A DNA stretch of 7,926 bases from Thermoplasmata archaeon (GTDB lineage: Archaea; Thermoplasmatota; Thermoplasmata; Lutacidiplasmatales; UBA184), in NCBI GenBank assembly GCA_030037695.1, contig JASHQF010000058.1, positions 1-7,926 of the forward strand. The letters are read 5' to 3'. A program made the translations under genes and the position numbers. The notes beneath the pieces were generated by a model. That model had not been told where the DNA came from and did not search any database. It worked only from the letters and a program-made list of their open reading frames with translations. Below, one piece after another: positions 1 to 5,906 of the stretch (position 1 is its first letter; every line of letters begins with the position of its first letter).

Positions 1-1075
1 CGACGTGGATGTCGGGGGCGGCGATCCGCGAGATCACGACGAGCTCCCCCCGGTGGAACGTCGGCACCATGCTACCGGTCGCGATCGCGAGGAGGGGGGT
101 CGGCGTGCCGAGGACCGTGGGGAGCCCGTAGGCGAAGGTGATCGCGACCACCCCCACGACGGCCGCGGCGCCGAGGGTCCCGGGGAGCGACGACCGGTCG
201 CGCGCCCGGTCCCGGAACCTATAGCGACGGGGCGCGATCGCCTCCCCGAGGTACTTGCGGGCCTGGAGCCTCGGCTCCTTGAGGAGGAGCCCGACGACGA
301 CGAGCAACACGCCGTCGGCGAAGAGGGAGGCGGCGAACTGCGCCTCCCACGCAGGGTACCGGACGGCCACTGGCAGGATCGTCGCCGCGAGGAGCACGGT
401 GGTCGCGAGGACGATCGGCCCCGGCAGGGCCCATCCGGACTTGTAGGTGTAGAGGGCGAGCACGAGACCGAGCGCGAAGCTCGTGACGCCCGTCGTGAAG
501 ACCAGCGAGATCGAGCCGCCCCACCCGAGGATGGGGAGAGCGACCAGGTTCATCGAGAACGCCGCGTAGAGCCCCGAGGCCAACAGGAGGGCCGACCGGA
601 ACGAGACGAGCTGGGCCAGGGTTCGAAGGAGGTACCCGAAGAACAGGCCGACCTGGCTCACCGCCATCCACGGCGCGAGGAACAGAAGCACGCCGAAGAG
701 CAGGGGCGGGTCGAGCGGCCGGCGACCGAAGCCGAGGAAGAAGCCGGGATCGACCGCGAGCGCGAGGTACAGCAGGGCGACCAGGCTCGCCGTGGCCAGG
801 AAGGCGCCGACCGGTCCCCGGAAGACGAATCCGTATTCGTGGAGGGGCCGTCGTTCGAGCCGAGCGGCGACCCCCACGAGCGCCAGCAGCGCCGCCTGGA
901 GGAGACCCAGGCCGACGTAGTCCTCAACGAACGTGAACTTCCCGCCGGAGACCGCAAGCAGCTGGGCGCCTCCGATGGCGCCCGCGGCGACCGCCGCGGC
1001 GAGCAAGGCGGATCGTCGGCGACGGGAAAGCCATCCGGGACGAGGTTCGGCCGGGGGCTCGACTCCCTCACGCAT
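1..1075 (-). CDS. Degenerate CPBP-like membrane domain fused to signal peptidase I (S26), partial
   Basis: The reading frame is open from ATG at 1075-1073 to the window edge, giving 358 residues with the C-terminus missing. Residues 20-265 hold about eight hydrophobic helices (near 20-40, 54-72, 88-108, 122-140, 160-181, 188-213, 217-238, 246-265). After a basic linker (279-296) a ninth helix (300-322) leads into TGSMVPTFHRGELVVI, the nucleophile motif of type I signal peptidases, with Ser335 as the expected nucleophile and Met336-x-Pro338 after it. The general-base segment lies beyond the window. The helical part resembles CPBP (Abi) proteases: QVGLFFGYLL at 141-150 fits their EExxFRGYL motif and a GxxLALYxxxSG stretch fits the third motif, but the acidic pair, Arg, both His and the Asn are absent. 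Inferred role: membrane-embedded removal of signal peptides from exported proteins. The start overlaps the winged-helix gene stop by 8 nt and has GAGGA at 1085-1081, 5 nt upstream, which suggests translational coupling. The signal peptidase call is firm; the CPBP relationship is moderate. Confidence 0.85.
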   Translation of the reverse strand, partial: MREGVEPPAEPRPGWLSRRRRSALLAAAVAAGAIGGAQLLAVSGGKFTFVEDYVGLGLLQAALLALVGVAARLERRPLHEYGFVFRGPVGAFLATASLVALLYLALAVDPGFFLGFGRRPLDPPLLFGVLLFLAPWMAVSQVGLFFGYLLRTLAQLVSFRSALLLASGLYAAFSMNLVALPILGWGGSISLVFTTGVTSFALGLVLALYTYKSGWALPGPIVLATTVLLAATILPVAVRYPAWEAQFAASLFADGVLLVVVGLLLKEPRLQARKYLGEAIAPRRYRFRDRARDRSSLPGTLGAAAVVGVVAITFAYGLPTVLGTPTPLLAIATGSMVPTFHRGELVVISRIAAPDIHV

Positions 1076-1667
1076 CGAATTCCTCGTCGTCCTCGGCCTG
1101 GCTCGGCGTCCGGCTCACGGTGCGACCGAGCGCGCGGGGCGGGGCGATCGCGCGACCGCGTGGGGCCGGTACGACGGAGCTGGGATCCCGTCCCCGCGTC
1201 GCAGGACGGGGTTCGAGTCCAGGGAACTCGCCACCGATCGTCAGCGGGGAAGCCAGCGGATCGATGGCGATCGCCCGCGCCGGGCCCCGAGCGAGGGGGC
1301 TGACGATCTCGGACCACGCGGCACGCGAGGCGTAGTTGGGCGGCTCGGCTCGGGGCGAACCCGAGAGGCCGCTCCCGAGGACCGACCGCTGCAGGGCGGC
1401 GTACGCCTCCCCGAGCTCCGAGCTCTTCGCCGAGTACCTTCGCAGCGCTTCCAGCGCCGCCCCGCCGCGAGGGGAGAGGTAGCACCCGTCCGATCCGACC
1501 GCGATGAGGCCCAGTCGCAGCGAGAGCGTTCGGTACCTCGCGTACGACCCGGGGTTCAGGTTGGCGAGACCGATGATCCGGGTCTTGCGCGGATGGCGCC
1601 GGACGGCCTCGAGGAAGTCTCGCAACACCTCGAGCTTCGTGCGGTACCGCCGCTCGCCCCTGCCCAA
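1068..1667 (-). CDS. Winged-helix DNA-binding protein (archaeal HTH_45-like)
   Basis: A 199-residue protein. Residues 8-78 read as an archaeal winged helix: a first helix KLEVLRDFLEAV (11-22), the turn RKTRIIGLANLNPGS (27-41), a recognition helix near 41-52 (YARYRTLSLRLGLI), then a short strand/wing (GCYLSPRG, 61-68). This matches the one-domain regulators that carry 'KTRIM..ANLN...Y..YL..L...GLI....Y.LT.KG' (PF14947 type). Residues 79-199 are low-complexity, rich in Pro, Arg and Ser, end in an acidic tail (EDDEEFDA), and match nothing I recognise. The start is TTG at 1667-1665, because no in-frame ATG or GTG lies upstream before the homology begins. An ATG at 1716-1714 is out of frame by one base across a run of seven G. 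It is probably cotranscribed with the signal peptidase gene, with an 8-nt overlap, from the A/T-rich box at 1745-1760. Its target is unknown; self- or operon regulation is only a possibility. Confidence 0.8.
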   Translation of the reverse strand: MGRGERRYRTKLEVLRDFLEAVRRHPRKTRIIGLANLNPGSYARYRTLSLRLGLIAVGSDGCYLSPRGGAALEALRRYSAKSSELGEAYAALQRSVLGSGLSGSPRAEPPNYASRAAWSEIVSPLARGPARAIAIDPLASPLTIGGEFPGLEPRPATRGRDPSSVVPAPRGRAIAPPRALGRTVSRTPSQAEDDEEFDA

Positions 1668-1744
1668 CGGGAGACCCCCGGCTGGTCCCCGGTGCTGCCT
1701 CCCCGAGGGGGGGCATACCTGACCGCCGGCGGGACGGCGACCGG

Positions 1745-1760
1745 ATATTTAGATATACTT
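1745..1760. promoter_or_regulatory. A/T-rich TATA-like box in the divergent intergenic region
   Basis: ATATTTAGATATACTT is the longest A/T-rich run in the intergenic region and stands out sharply from its GC-rich surroundings. On the minus strand it reads TATATCTAAATAT and sits 80-90 nt upstream of the TTG start of the winged-helix gene, placing transcription start near 1720-1726. On the plus strand TTTAGATATA could equally drive the urocanase-family gene with a leader of about 190 nt. No other good TATA candidate lies between 1761 and 1969, so it may serve both directions. Assigned from composition and archaeal promoter geometry only. Confidence 0.5.
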
Positions 1761-1775
1761 CATTCGGCGGCGCTT

Positions 1776-1870
1776 CCTCGCCGAGGACGAGCGCCTCGGG
1801 TCCCCTCCCTTGGGTCGAGCTTCGGCGCTTCGATCGAGCGAAGCGAGCGGCGCGAGGTCGAGGGGGACCC
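1776..1870. repeat. Nested inverted repeats in the intergenic region (possible structured leader)
   Basis: Three stems are visible. CCGAGG at 1781-1786 pairs with CCTCGG at 1794-1799 (7-nt loop). GGGTCCCCTC at 1798-1807 pairs with GAGGGGGACCC at 1860-1870, with one bulged G. Enclosed by the second is CGCTTCG at 1826-1832 pairing with CGAAGCG at 1839-1845 around a 6-nt loop. The first two stems share bases 1798-1799, so they would be partly exclusive. The block lies between the TATA-like box and the urocanase-family start, so a transcript rightward from that box would carry it as a folded 5' leader. No known riboswitch consensus is recognised. GC-rich DNA makes short stems common, but the 10-bp enclosing arm is less easily chance. 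Confidence 0.45.
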
Positions 1871-1956
1871 ATCGCCAACGGGGACGCCAGGCCGGCCGTT
1901 CGATCCGGGCGGCTCCATTGCCCTAGACGCGGTATGTACGGGGTCGAGCTACGGTG

Positions 1957-1963
1957 GGGGGAG
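1957..1963 (+). promoter_or_regulatory. Ribosome binding site that decides the urocanase-family start
   Basis: GGGGGAG lies 6 nt before the ATG at 1970. The alternative in-frame ATG at 1934 has no purine-rich stretch at suitable spacing (ACGCGGT precedes it), and the extra 12 residues it would add have no counterpart in known urocanases. This favours 1970. Confidence 0.6.
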
Positions 1964-1969
1964 CTACGC

Positions 1970-3661
1970 ATGGCACGCACGCTCACGGCGGATCGCGAGA
2001 TCCGGGCGCCCCGGGGCCTCGAGCGCAGCTGCCGCTCGTGGGGCACCGAAGCGGCTCTCCGTCTGCTCATGAACAATCTCGACCCGGACGTCGCCCGGGA
2101 CCCGCATTCGCTGATCGTCTACGGCGGTCGCGGCAAGGCGGCTCGGGACTGGGAATCGTTCGACCGCATCGTGGACGCGCTGCGTACGCTCGCGGACGAC
2201 GAAACGCTCCTCGTCCAGTCGGGTAAGCCGGTCGGCGTCTTCCCGACCCACCCGGACGCGCCCCGCGTGCTGATCGCGAACGCGCTCGTCGTCCCCCGCT
2301 GGGCGACCGACGAGATCTTCTGGGACCTCGAGGCGCGCGGTCTCACGATGTACGGGCAGATGACCGCCGGCAGCTGGATCTACATCGGCTCGCAGGGGAT
2401 CTTGCAGGGCACCTACGAGACCCTCGCCTCCCTCGCCCGTCTTGAGTTCGGAACTCCCGATCTCGCGGGCCGATGGGTCCTCACCTCGGGTCTCGGGGAG
2501 ATGGGGGGAGCCCAGCCCCTCGCCGTTACCCTGCTCGGGGGGGTCGCCCTCGTGGTCGACGTCGATCCCCGGGCGATCGCACGCCGCCTCGCGCACCGGT
2601 ACCTCGAGATCGAGGCCCCGACCCTGGACGCCGCATTGAGCCTGGTCCGGCATGCCCTCGACGAGCACCGGTCGGTCTCGATCGGCCTTCGGGCCAACGC
2701 CGCCGATGTCTACCCCGAGATCGTGCGTCGCGGGCTCGTCCCCGACATCGTGAGCGACCAGACGGCCGCCCACGACCTGGCGGTCGGCTACATCCCGCAG
2801 GGGCTGAGCGTCGAGGAGGCCTCGGTCGAGCGGAAGCGAGACCCGGCTGCCTACCTAGGCCGGGTCCGGGCTTCCCTGGCGACGGAGGCTCGGGCGATCC
2901 TCGAGCTGGGCCGGCGGGGCGCTCGCACGTTCGACTACGGCAACAACTTCCGGACCCAGGCGCGAGAGTCCGGGGTCGCCGATGCGTTCGAGATCCCGGG
3001 GTACGTCCCGAAGTACATCCGACCCCTGTTCGCGGTCGGCAGCGGGCCGTTCCGCTGGGTCGCGCTCAGCGGGGAGCCGGACGACATTCGCCGGATCGAC
3101 CGGGCCGTCGTTTCCGAGTTCGCTTCCAACGAGCACCTCTGCCGGTGGATCCGCCTCGCCGGGGAACGGGTACGGTTCCAGGGACTGCCGGCCCGGATCG
3201 CCTACCTCGGCTACGGCGAGCGGGAGCGGTTCGGCGCCGTCGTCAACGCGCTCGTGCACGACCACGAGGTCGCCGCCCCCGTGGCGATCGGCCGCGACCA
3301 CCACGATTCCGGCAGCGTCGCGAGCCCGTTCCGGGAGACGGAGGGGATGCGCGACGGCTCCGACGCGATCGCGGACTGGCCGGTCCTCAACGCGCTCCTC
3401 AACGTCGCGAGCGGCGCGACGTGGGTCTCGGTCCATCACGGCGGGGGCGTCGGGATCGGCAACTCCCTTCACGCGGGCCTCGTGATCGTGGCCGACGGCA
3501 CCGAGGCGGCGGGGCGGCGGCTCGCCCGGGTGCTGCACAACGACCCCGGGATCGGAGTGGCGCGCCACGTTGACGCGGGCTACCCCGCCTCGATCGAGCT
3601 CCTCGACGGTGCGCGGTTTCGCGTCCCCGGGACGTCTTCCCCGGCGCACGGGCCGCGCTGA
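1970..3661 (+). CDS. hutU: Urocanate hydratase family protein (urocanase) with altered active site
   Basis: A 563-residue cytosolic enzyme of the urocanase family, full length (relatives are about 550-560). Urocanase adds water to urocanate using tightly bound NAD+, the second step of histidine degradation. Hallmarks: LMNNLDPDVA (33-42), VYGG (50-53), LLVQSGKPVGVF (80-91), MYGQMTAGSWIYIG (127-140), MGGAQPLAVT (178-187), DYGNNFR (322-328), GPFRWVALSG, GRDHHDSGSVASP, MRDGSDAIADWP, GATWVSVHHGGGVG (482-495) and RVLHNDPG. Oddities against the Pseudomonas putida enzyme (positions from memory): the catalytic Cys410 is Ala411 here (ARIAYLG where ARICW is usual); the Gly before MG is Glu177; the NAD-contacting Glu195 is Asp197; Arg200 aligns with Ala202; and QTSAH is QTAAH. 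The family call is near certain, but urocanate turnover is doubtful, and a related substrate or a lost activity is possible. No hutH, hutI or hutG is in view. The start at 1970 is chosen for its ribosome binding site. Confidence 0.93.
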   Translation: MARTLTADREIRAPRGLERSCRSWGTEAALRLLMNNLDPDVARDPHSLIVYGGRGKAARDWESFDRIVDALRTLADDETLLVQSGKPVGVFPTHPDAPRVLIANALVVPRWATDEIFWDLEARGLTMYGQMTAGSWIYIGSQGILQGTYETLASLARLEFGTPDLAGRWVLTSGLGEMGGAQPLAVTLLGGVALVVDVDPRAIARRLAHRYLEIEAPTLDAALSLVRHALDEHRSVSIGLRANAADVYPEIVRRGLVPDIVSDQTAAHDLAVGYIPQGLSVEEASVERKRDPAAYLGRVRASLATEARAILELGRRGARTFDYGNNFRTQARESGVADAFEIPGYVPKYIRPLFAVGSGPFRWVALSGEPDDIRRIDRAVVSEFASNEHLCRWIRLAGERVRFQGLPARIAYLGYGERERFGAVVNALVHDHEVAAPVAIGRDHHDSGSVASPFRETEGMRDGSDAIADWPVLNALLNVASGATWVSVHHGGGVGIGNSLHAGLVIVADGTEAAGRRLARVLHNDPGIGVARHVDAGYPASIELLDGARFRVPGTSSPAHGPR

Positions 3662-3758
3662 CACGTCGCCGCCCGGCACCCGCCCACCGTCGAGGCCCAG
3701 CGCGGAGGCGCTCGGGCAGGATCCGTAGCCCGCATCCATGCGCATCGAGGAGCGCCGG

Positions 3759-3775
3759 GTGCTAGGTCCTAGCAC
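3759..3775. promoter_or_regulatory. Perfect 17-bp palindrome, candidate operator
   Basis: GTGCTAGG-T-CCTAGCAC has perfect 8-bp arms around one central base and contains CTAG twice. It lies 97 nt after the urocanase-family stop and 96 nt before the surface-protein start, about 35 nt upstream of a possible TATA element. That is where an archaeal activator or dimeric repressor could bind. It lacks a T-tract, so a terminator role is less likely. A dimeric winged-helix regulator is a plausible binder, but nothing ties it to the one encoded in this window. Confidence 0.45.
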
Positions 3776-3780
3776 GCAGT

Positions 3781-3803
3781 CCAAGGACCCCCGCCGTCCT
3801 CGG
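3781..3803. repeat. Imperfect inverted repeat next to the palindrome
   Basis: CCAAGGAC at 3781-3788 and GTCCTCGG at 3796-3803 are complementary except for one pair, around a 7-nt centre. It starts 5 bp after the 17-bp palindrome. It could be a second protein site or a weak hairpin. The rest of the 3662-3871 spacer shows no coding sequence that I can support. Confidence 0.3.
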
Positions 3804-3810
3804 AACAGGG

Positions 3811-3817
3811 ACTTATC
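3811..3817 (+). promoter_or_regulatory. Possible TATA element of the surface-protein gene
   Basis: ACTTATC, within the only A/T-enriched stretch before the gene (3811-3828), would place transcription start near 3838-3842 and give a leader of about 30 nt. Within that leader GCGGA (3843-3847) and TCCGC (3854-3858) could form a small hairpin just before the ribosome binding site. The match to an archaeal TATA box is weak. Confidence 0.3.
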
Positions 3818-3858
3818 TGTCGATTTTCGCACCTTGCGGGGTGCGGACAGGGATCCGC

Positions 3859-3864
3859 GGAAGG
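3859..3864 (+). promoter_or_regulatory. Ribosome binding site of the surface-protein gene
   Basis: GGAAGG lies 7 nt before ATG 3872. It favours that start over the in-frame ATG at 3878, for which the spacing would be 13 nt. Confidence 0.5.
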
Positions 3865-3871
3865 AACAGAG

Positions 3872-5287
3872 ATGCAGATGACCGGTGGAACGAAGCAGCG
3901 GATCGTCCGTTCGAGCGCGGTGCTGCTCCTCGCCCTCGCGATCGTGCCGGCCCTGGCCGGCACGGCCGGAGCGGCGACGGCAGCGGCCCCGGCCGGCTCC
4001 TCGGGGTCGTCCACAGCGTGGGCGTACGGGGGCCAGGCGTGGTCGAACGGCTCGATCACCCTCGGGAACGAGAGCCTCGCCTGGCACATCTCCTACGGGG
4101 AGACGGTGGTCTTCAACGCGACCAACACCTCGTCCACGACGACCCAGCTCAAGCTGCAGCGCACGGTGATGCTCACGGTGTCGCTGACGGCGAGCACCCC
4201 CAACGAATCGGGAGCCTACGCCCTGCAGGCGCTCGAAACGGACACGGGCTACGCGAACGTTACGAACGCGTCGACGGTCTACGTCGGCGGGGTCGCCACC
4301 CCGGCGCTCGGGCTCGACAACGCCTCGCTCGTGACCCAGATGGCGATCGCCGAGACCGTCTCCGCGACGATCGACGGCGTCAGCGCCTCGGCGGCGTTCA
4401 ACGCGAGCGGCTCGGCGCACGGGCAGGTCCTGTTCACGCCGGCGCTCGGCCTCGTGCCCCTCAACCTCACGAACGTGAGCTCCTGGAACTCGACCGCGAT
4501 GGCCCACCCCTCCGTGAACTGGAGCGGCGGCTACGCTTGGTCCTACCACGCGCTCAACGGCACCACGGGCAGCGGCAGCAAGGACTTCGCCGGCAACTGG
4601 TCGGCGAACACCACGGTCTACCTCTCGGGCGAGACCCAGACGACCGGCCTGCCGACGTTCCACGACCACCGGGCCCGCGTCGGGGTCATCCTCGGCGTGA
4701 CCGGCCCGCTCGACCTCTACGACGGCGTCCTCGTGATCCCCCACGCGTTCGACCTGTTCGGGGGCGCGACCCCGCCGTACGCCAGCGAGTCGATGGGCTC
4801 GGCGACGATGTCGGCCGAGTCCCTCTACCTCAACCAGGGGCGCGTGCGCATGGGCTCGTTCACGGCCGCGGGCGCGACGCTCGACGCCAGCGAGTCGGGC
4901 GGCTCGCTCACCCTCGCCTCGATCGCGGGTAGCCAGCCGGCCGTCGCCCCCGCCGCGAGCTCGCTCTCGGGCGCCTCCCTCGTGATGCAGCCGGAGAGCC
5001 TGAGCCAGGCCCAGTCGCAGGCGAACTGCTTCCAGCAGTACGGCTGCGCCGCGGGCCCGGGCGGCCTCGGTCCGTTCGCGATCGCCCTGATCGCGCTCGG
5101 AGTCGCCGCGGTCGCCGGAGCGATCGCGGTGGTCCTGGTCCGCTCCCGCCGCCGGCCGATCCCTGCGCCGTACCCCTCGGGCAGCGCGGTCGTGCCCCCG
5201 GCGGGCGTCACGGCCCCGCCGACCCCACCGACCGGACCGACCTCGGACGCCGGTGCCATGAACGGCCCCGCGCCCCCTCAGGCCTAG
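3872..5287 (+). CDS. Exported, sequon-rich cell-surface protein with C-terminal membrane anchor
   Basis: A 471-residue protein of no family I recognise. Residues 1-34 form a Sec-type signal peptide: basic n-region with KQR and R13, hydrophobic core AVLLLALAIVPALAG (16-30), and a likely cleavage after AGA near 34. The outer part is rich in Ser, Thr, Ala, Gly and Asn. It has 16 N-x-S/T sequons, all between Asn59 and Asn246 (59, 66, 82, 85, 111, 129, 132, 150, 177, 198, 201, 206, 216, 229, 242, 246) and none afterwards. The protein therefore splits into a glycan-dense half and a bare region (250-380). The only two cysteines, Cys386 and Cys392 (NCFQQYGC), sit just before the membrane helix (401-423, followed by RSRRR) and could form a disulphide-closed stem. 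A Pro-rich tail of about 45 residues would face the cytosol. It is likely a glycosylated surface or S-layer-associated protein processed by signal peptidase. Its function and any ligand are unknown. Confidence 0.85.
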   Translation: MQMTGGTKQRIVRSSAVLLLALAIVPALAGTAGAATAAAPAGSSGSSTAWAYGGQAWSNGSITLGNESLAWHISYGETVVFNATNTSSTTTQLKLQRTVMLTVSLTASTPNESGAYALQALETDTGYANVTNASTVYVGGVATPALGLDNASLVTQMAIAETVSATIDGVSASAAFNASGSAHGQVLFTPALGLVPLNLTNVSSWNSTAMAHPSVNWSGGYAWSYHALNGTTGSGSKDFAGNWSANTTVYLSGETQTTGLPTFHDHRARVGVILGVTGPLDLYDGVLVIPHAFDLFGGATPPYASESMGSATMSAESLYLNQGRVRMGSFTAAGATLDASESGGSLTLASIAGSQPAVAPAASSLSGASLVMQPESLSQAQSQANCFQQYGCAAGPGGLGPFAIALIALGVAAVAGAIAVVLVRSRRRPIPAPYPSGSAVVPPAGVTAPPTPPTGPTSDAGAMNGPAPPQA

Positions 5288-5307
5288 GTCGGCCCGACGT
5301 ACCGGGC

Positions 5308-5349
5308 GCGGGCCCTCACGGGCCCGCCGAACCCCTTCCTCCGTTTTCT
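5308..5349 (+). terminator. Hairpin plus T-tract between convergent genes
   Basis: GCGGGCCC (5308-5315) and GGGCCCGC (5320-5327) form a perfect 8-bp stem with a TCAC loop. A pyrimidine-rich stretch follows, with TTTTCTT at 5343-5349. Archaeal termination mainly uses the T-tract, so the orientation suits the surface-protein gene ending at 5287. For the Nudix gene on the other strand there is no T-tract beyond the hairpin. Confidence 0.55.
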
Positions 5350-5361
5350 TCGAACGAACCT

Positions 5362-5820
5362 TCAGCGGGCGGTGAGCGCGGCCTCCGCGGCCCGAAGGAC
5401 GCGGCGGTCGTTCTCGTACGGGACCCGCGCGGGCGCCTCGCCGAGCGGCACCCACTCCGCCCGATCGAACAGCGCCTCGGGCGTCGGAGACGCCTCCTCG
5501 GTGAAGGCGAGGAAGTAGACGGTGATCTTCACCACGTTCGTCCGACGCTTGGCGACATAGAACCGGTGCGTCACCTCGGCGATCTCCGGGCCGAGCCGGA
5601 GCGCACGGAGCCCGGTCTCCTCGGTCGTCTCGCGCAGCGCGGTCGCGCCGAGCGATTCCCCCGGATCGACGTGGCCCTTCGGGAGGCACCACCGGTCCTC
5701 CTCCCGGTGGTGCAGCAGGAGGGTCGACGGGGGAGGTCCGGCGCGGACGAGCACCGTCCCGGCGGCGATCTCGGCGACGACGGGCGCCTCGGGCCGGAAC
5801 GGTCCGTTCCGCGGGCGCAT
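5362..5820 (-). CDS. Nudix hydrolase, Ap4A-hydrolase (NUDT2-like) type
   Basis: A 152-residue single-domain protein. The Nudix box is complete at residues 49-71: G49, E55, R63-E64, E67-E68, G70 and L71 fit GX5EX7REUXEEXGU, so the Mg2+-binding glutamates are present. WCLPKGHVDPGE (44-55) and the tail PYENDRRVLRAAEAAL (134-149) are typical of dinucleoside tetraphosphate hydrolases of the NUDT2 group, which cleave Ap4A to ATP and AMP. KITVYFLAF at 98-106 fits the core strand of these enzymes. It probably acts in the cytosol, clearing Ap4A or related nucleotides; another NDP-X substrate is possible because Nudix specificity is hard to read. The length is normal and there is no signal peptide. ATG 5820-5818 is the only sensible start. 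It faces the acyl-CoA synthetase gene divergently, and a weak TCTTAG element at 5850-5845 on the minus strand sits near position -27, which would suit a leaderless transcript. Confidence 0.88.
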   Translation of the reverse strand: MRPRNGPFRPEAPVVAEIAAGTVLVRAGPPPSTLLLHHREEDRWCLPKGHVDPGESLGATALRETTEETGLRALRLGPEIAEVTHRFYVAKRRTNVVKITVYFLAFTEEASPTPEALFDRAEWVPLGEAPARVPYENDRRVLRAAEAALTAR

Positions 5821-5874
5821 CGTGGGAGGCCAGCGGTCGGGTGGCTAAGACGGCTTGCCGGGCCCCGCGCGAAC

Positions 5875-5881
5875 CGTTATT
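5875..5881 (+). promoter_or_regulatory. Possible TATA element for a leaderless acyl-CoA synthetase transcript
   Basis: CGTTATT is centred about 29 nt before ATG 5907, where an archaeal TATA box would sit if transcription starts at or next to the start codon. No Shine-Dalgarno-like sequence lies close to that ATG, which agrees with leaderless translation. The element argues against the upstream GTG at 5841. Confidence 0.4.
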
Positions 5882-5906
5882 CGGCAAGCTCCTCTCCCGG
5901 CGCGCG

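Noticed and set aside
1205..1225. tRNA T-arm lookalike GTTCGAGTCC
   Set aside because: It lies inside the winged-helix coding region, and neither acceptor nor D-arm pairing is found around it.
5..1303. Long plus-strand open frame opposite the signal peptidase and winged-helix genes
   Set aside because: It encodes repetitive charged sequence (runs of Glu, Arg, Asp), whereas the opposite strand gives clear membrane helices and a catalytic motif.
1890..1915. tRNA T-arm lookalike GTTCGATCC in the intergenic region
   Set aside because: It matches the T-loop consensus, but the stem has a mismatch, no matching 5' acceptor strand (TGGAGCC) is present, and no D-arm box is visible upstream.
2855..5887. 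Open frame of over 1000 residues on the minus strand across the urocanase-family, surface-protein and Nudix genes
   Set aside because: Its product is Arg/Gly/Asp-rich low-complexity sequence with no domain. It lies antisense to two convincing genes and in another frame of a third, and is what GC-rich third positions produce by chance.
5841..5906. GTG 5841 as the acyl-CoA synthetase start
   Set aside because: The added 22 residues lack family similarity and the likely TATA element (5875-5881) lies inside them; ATG 5907 fits better.
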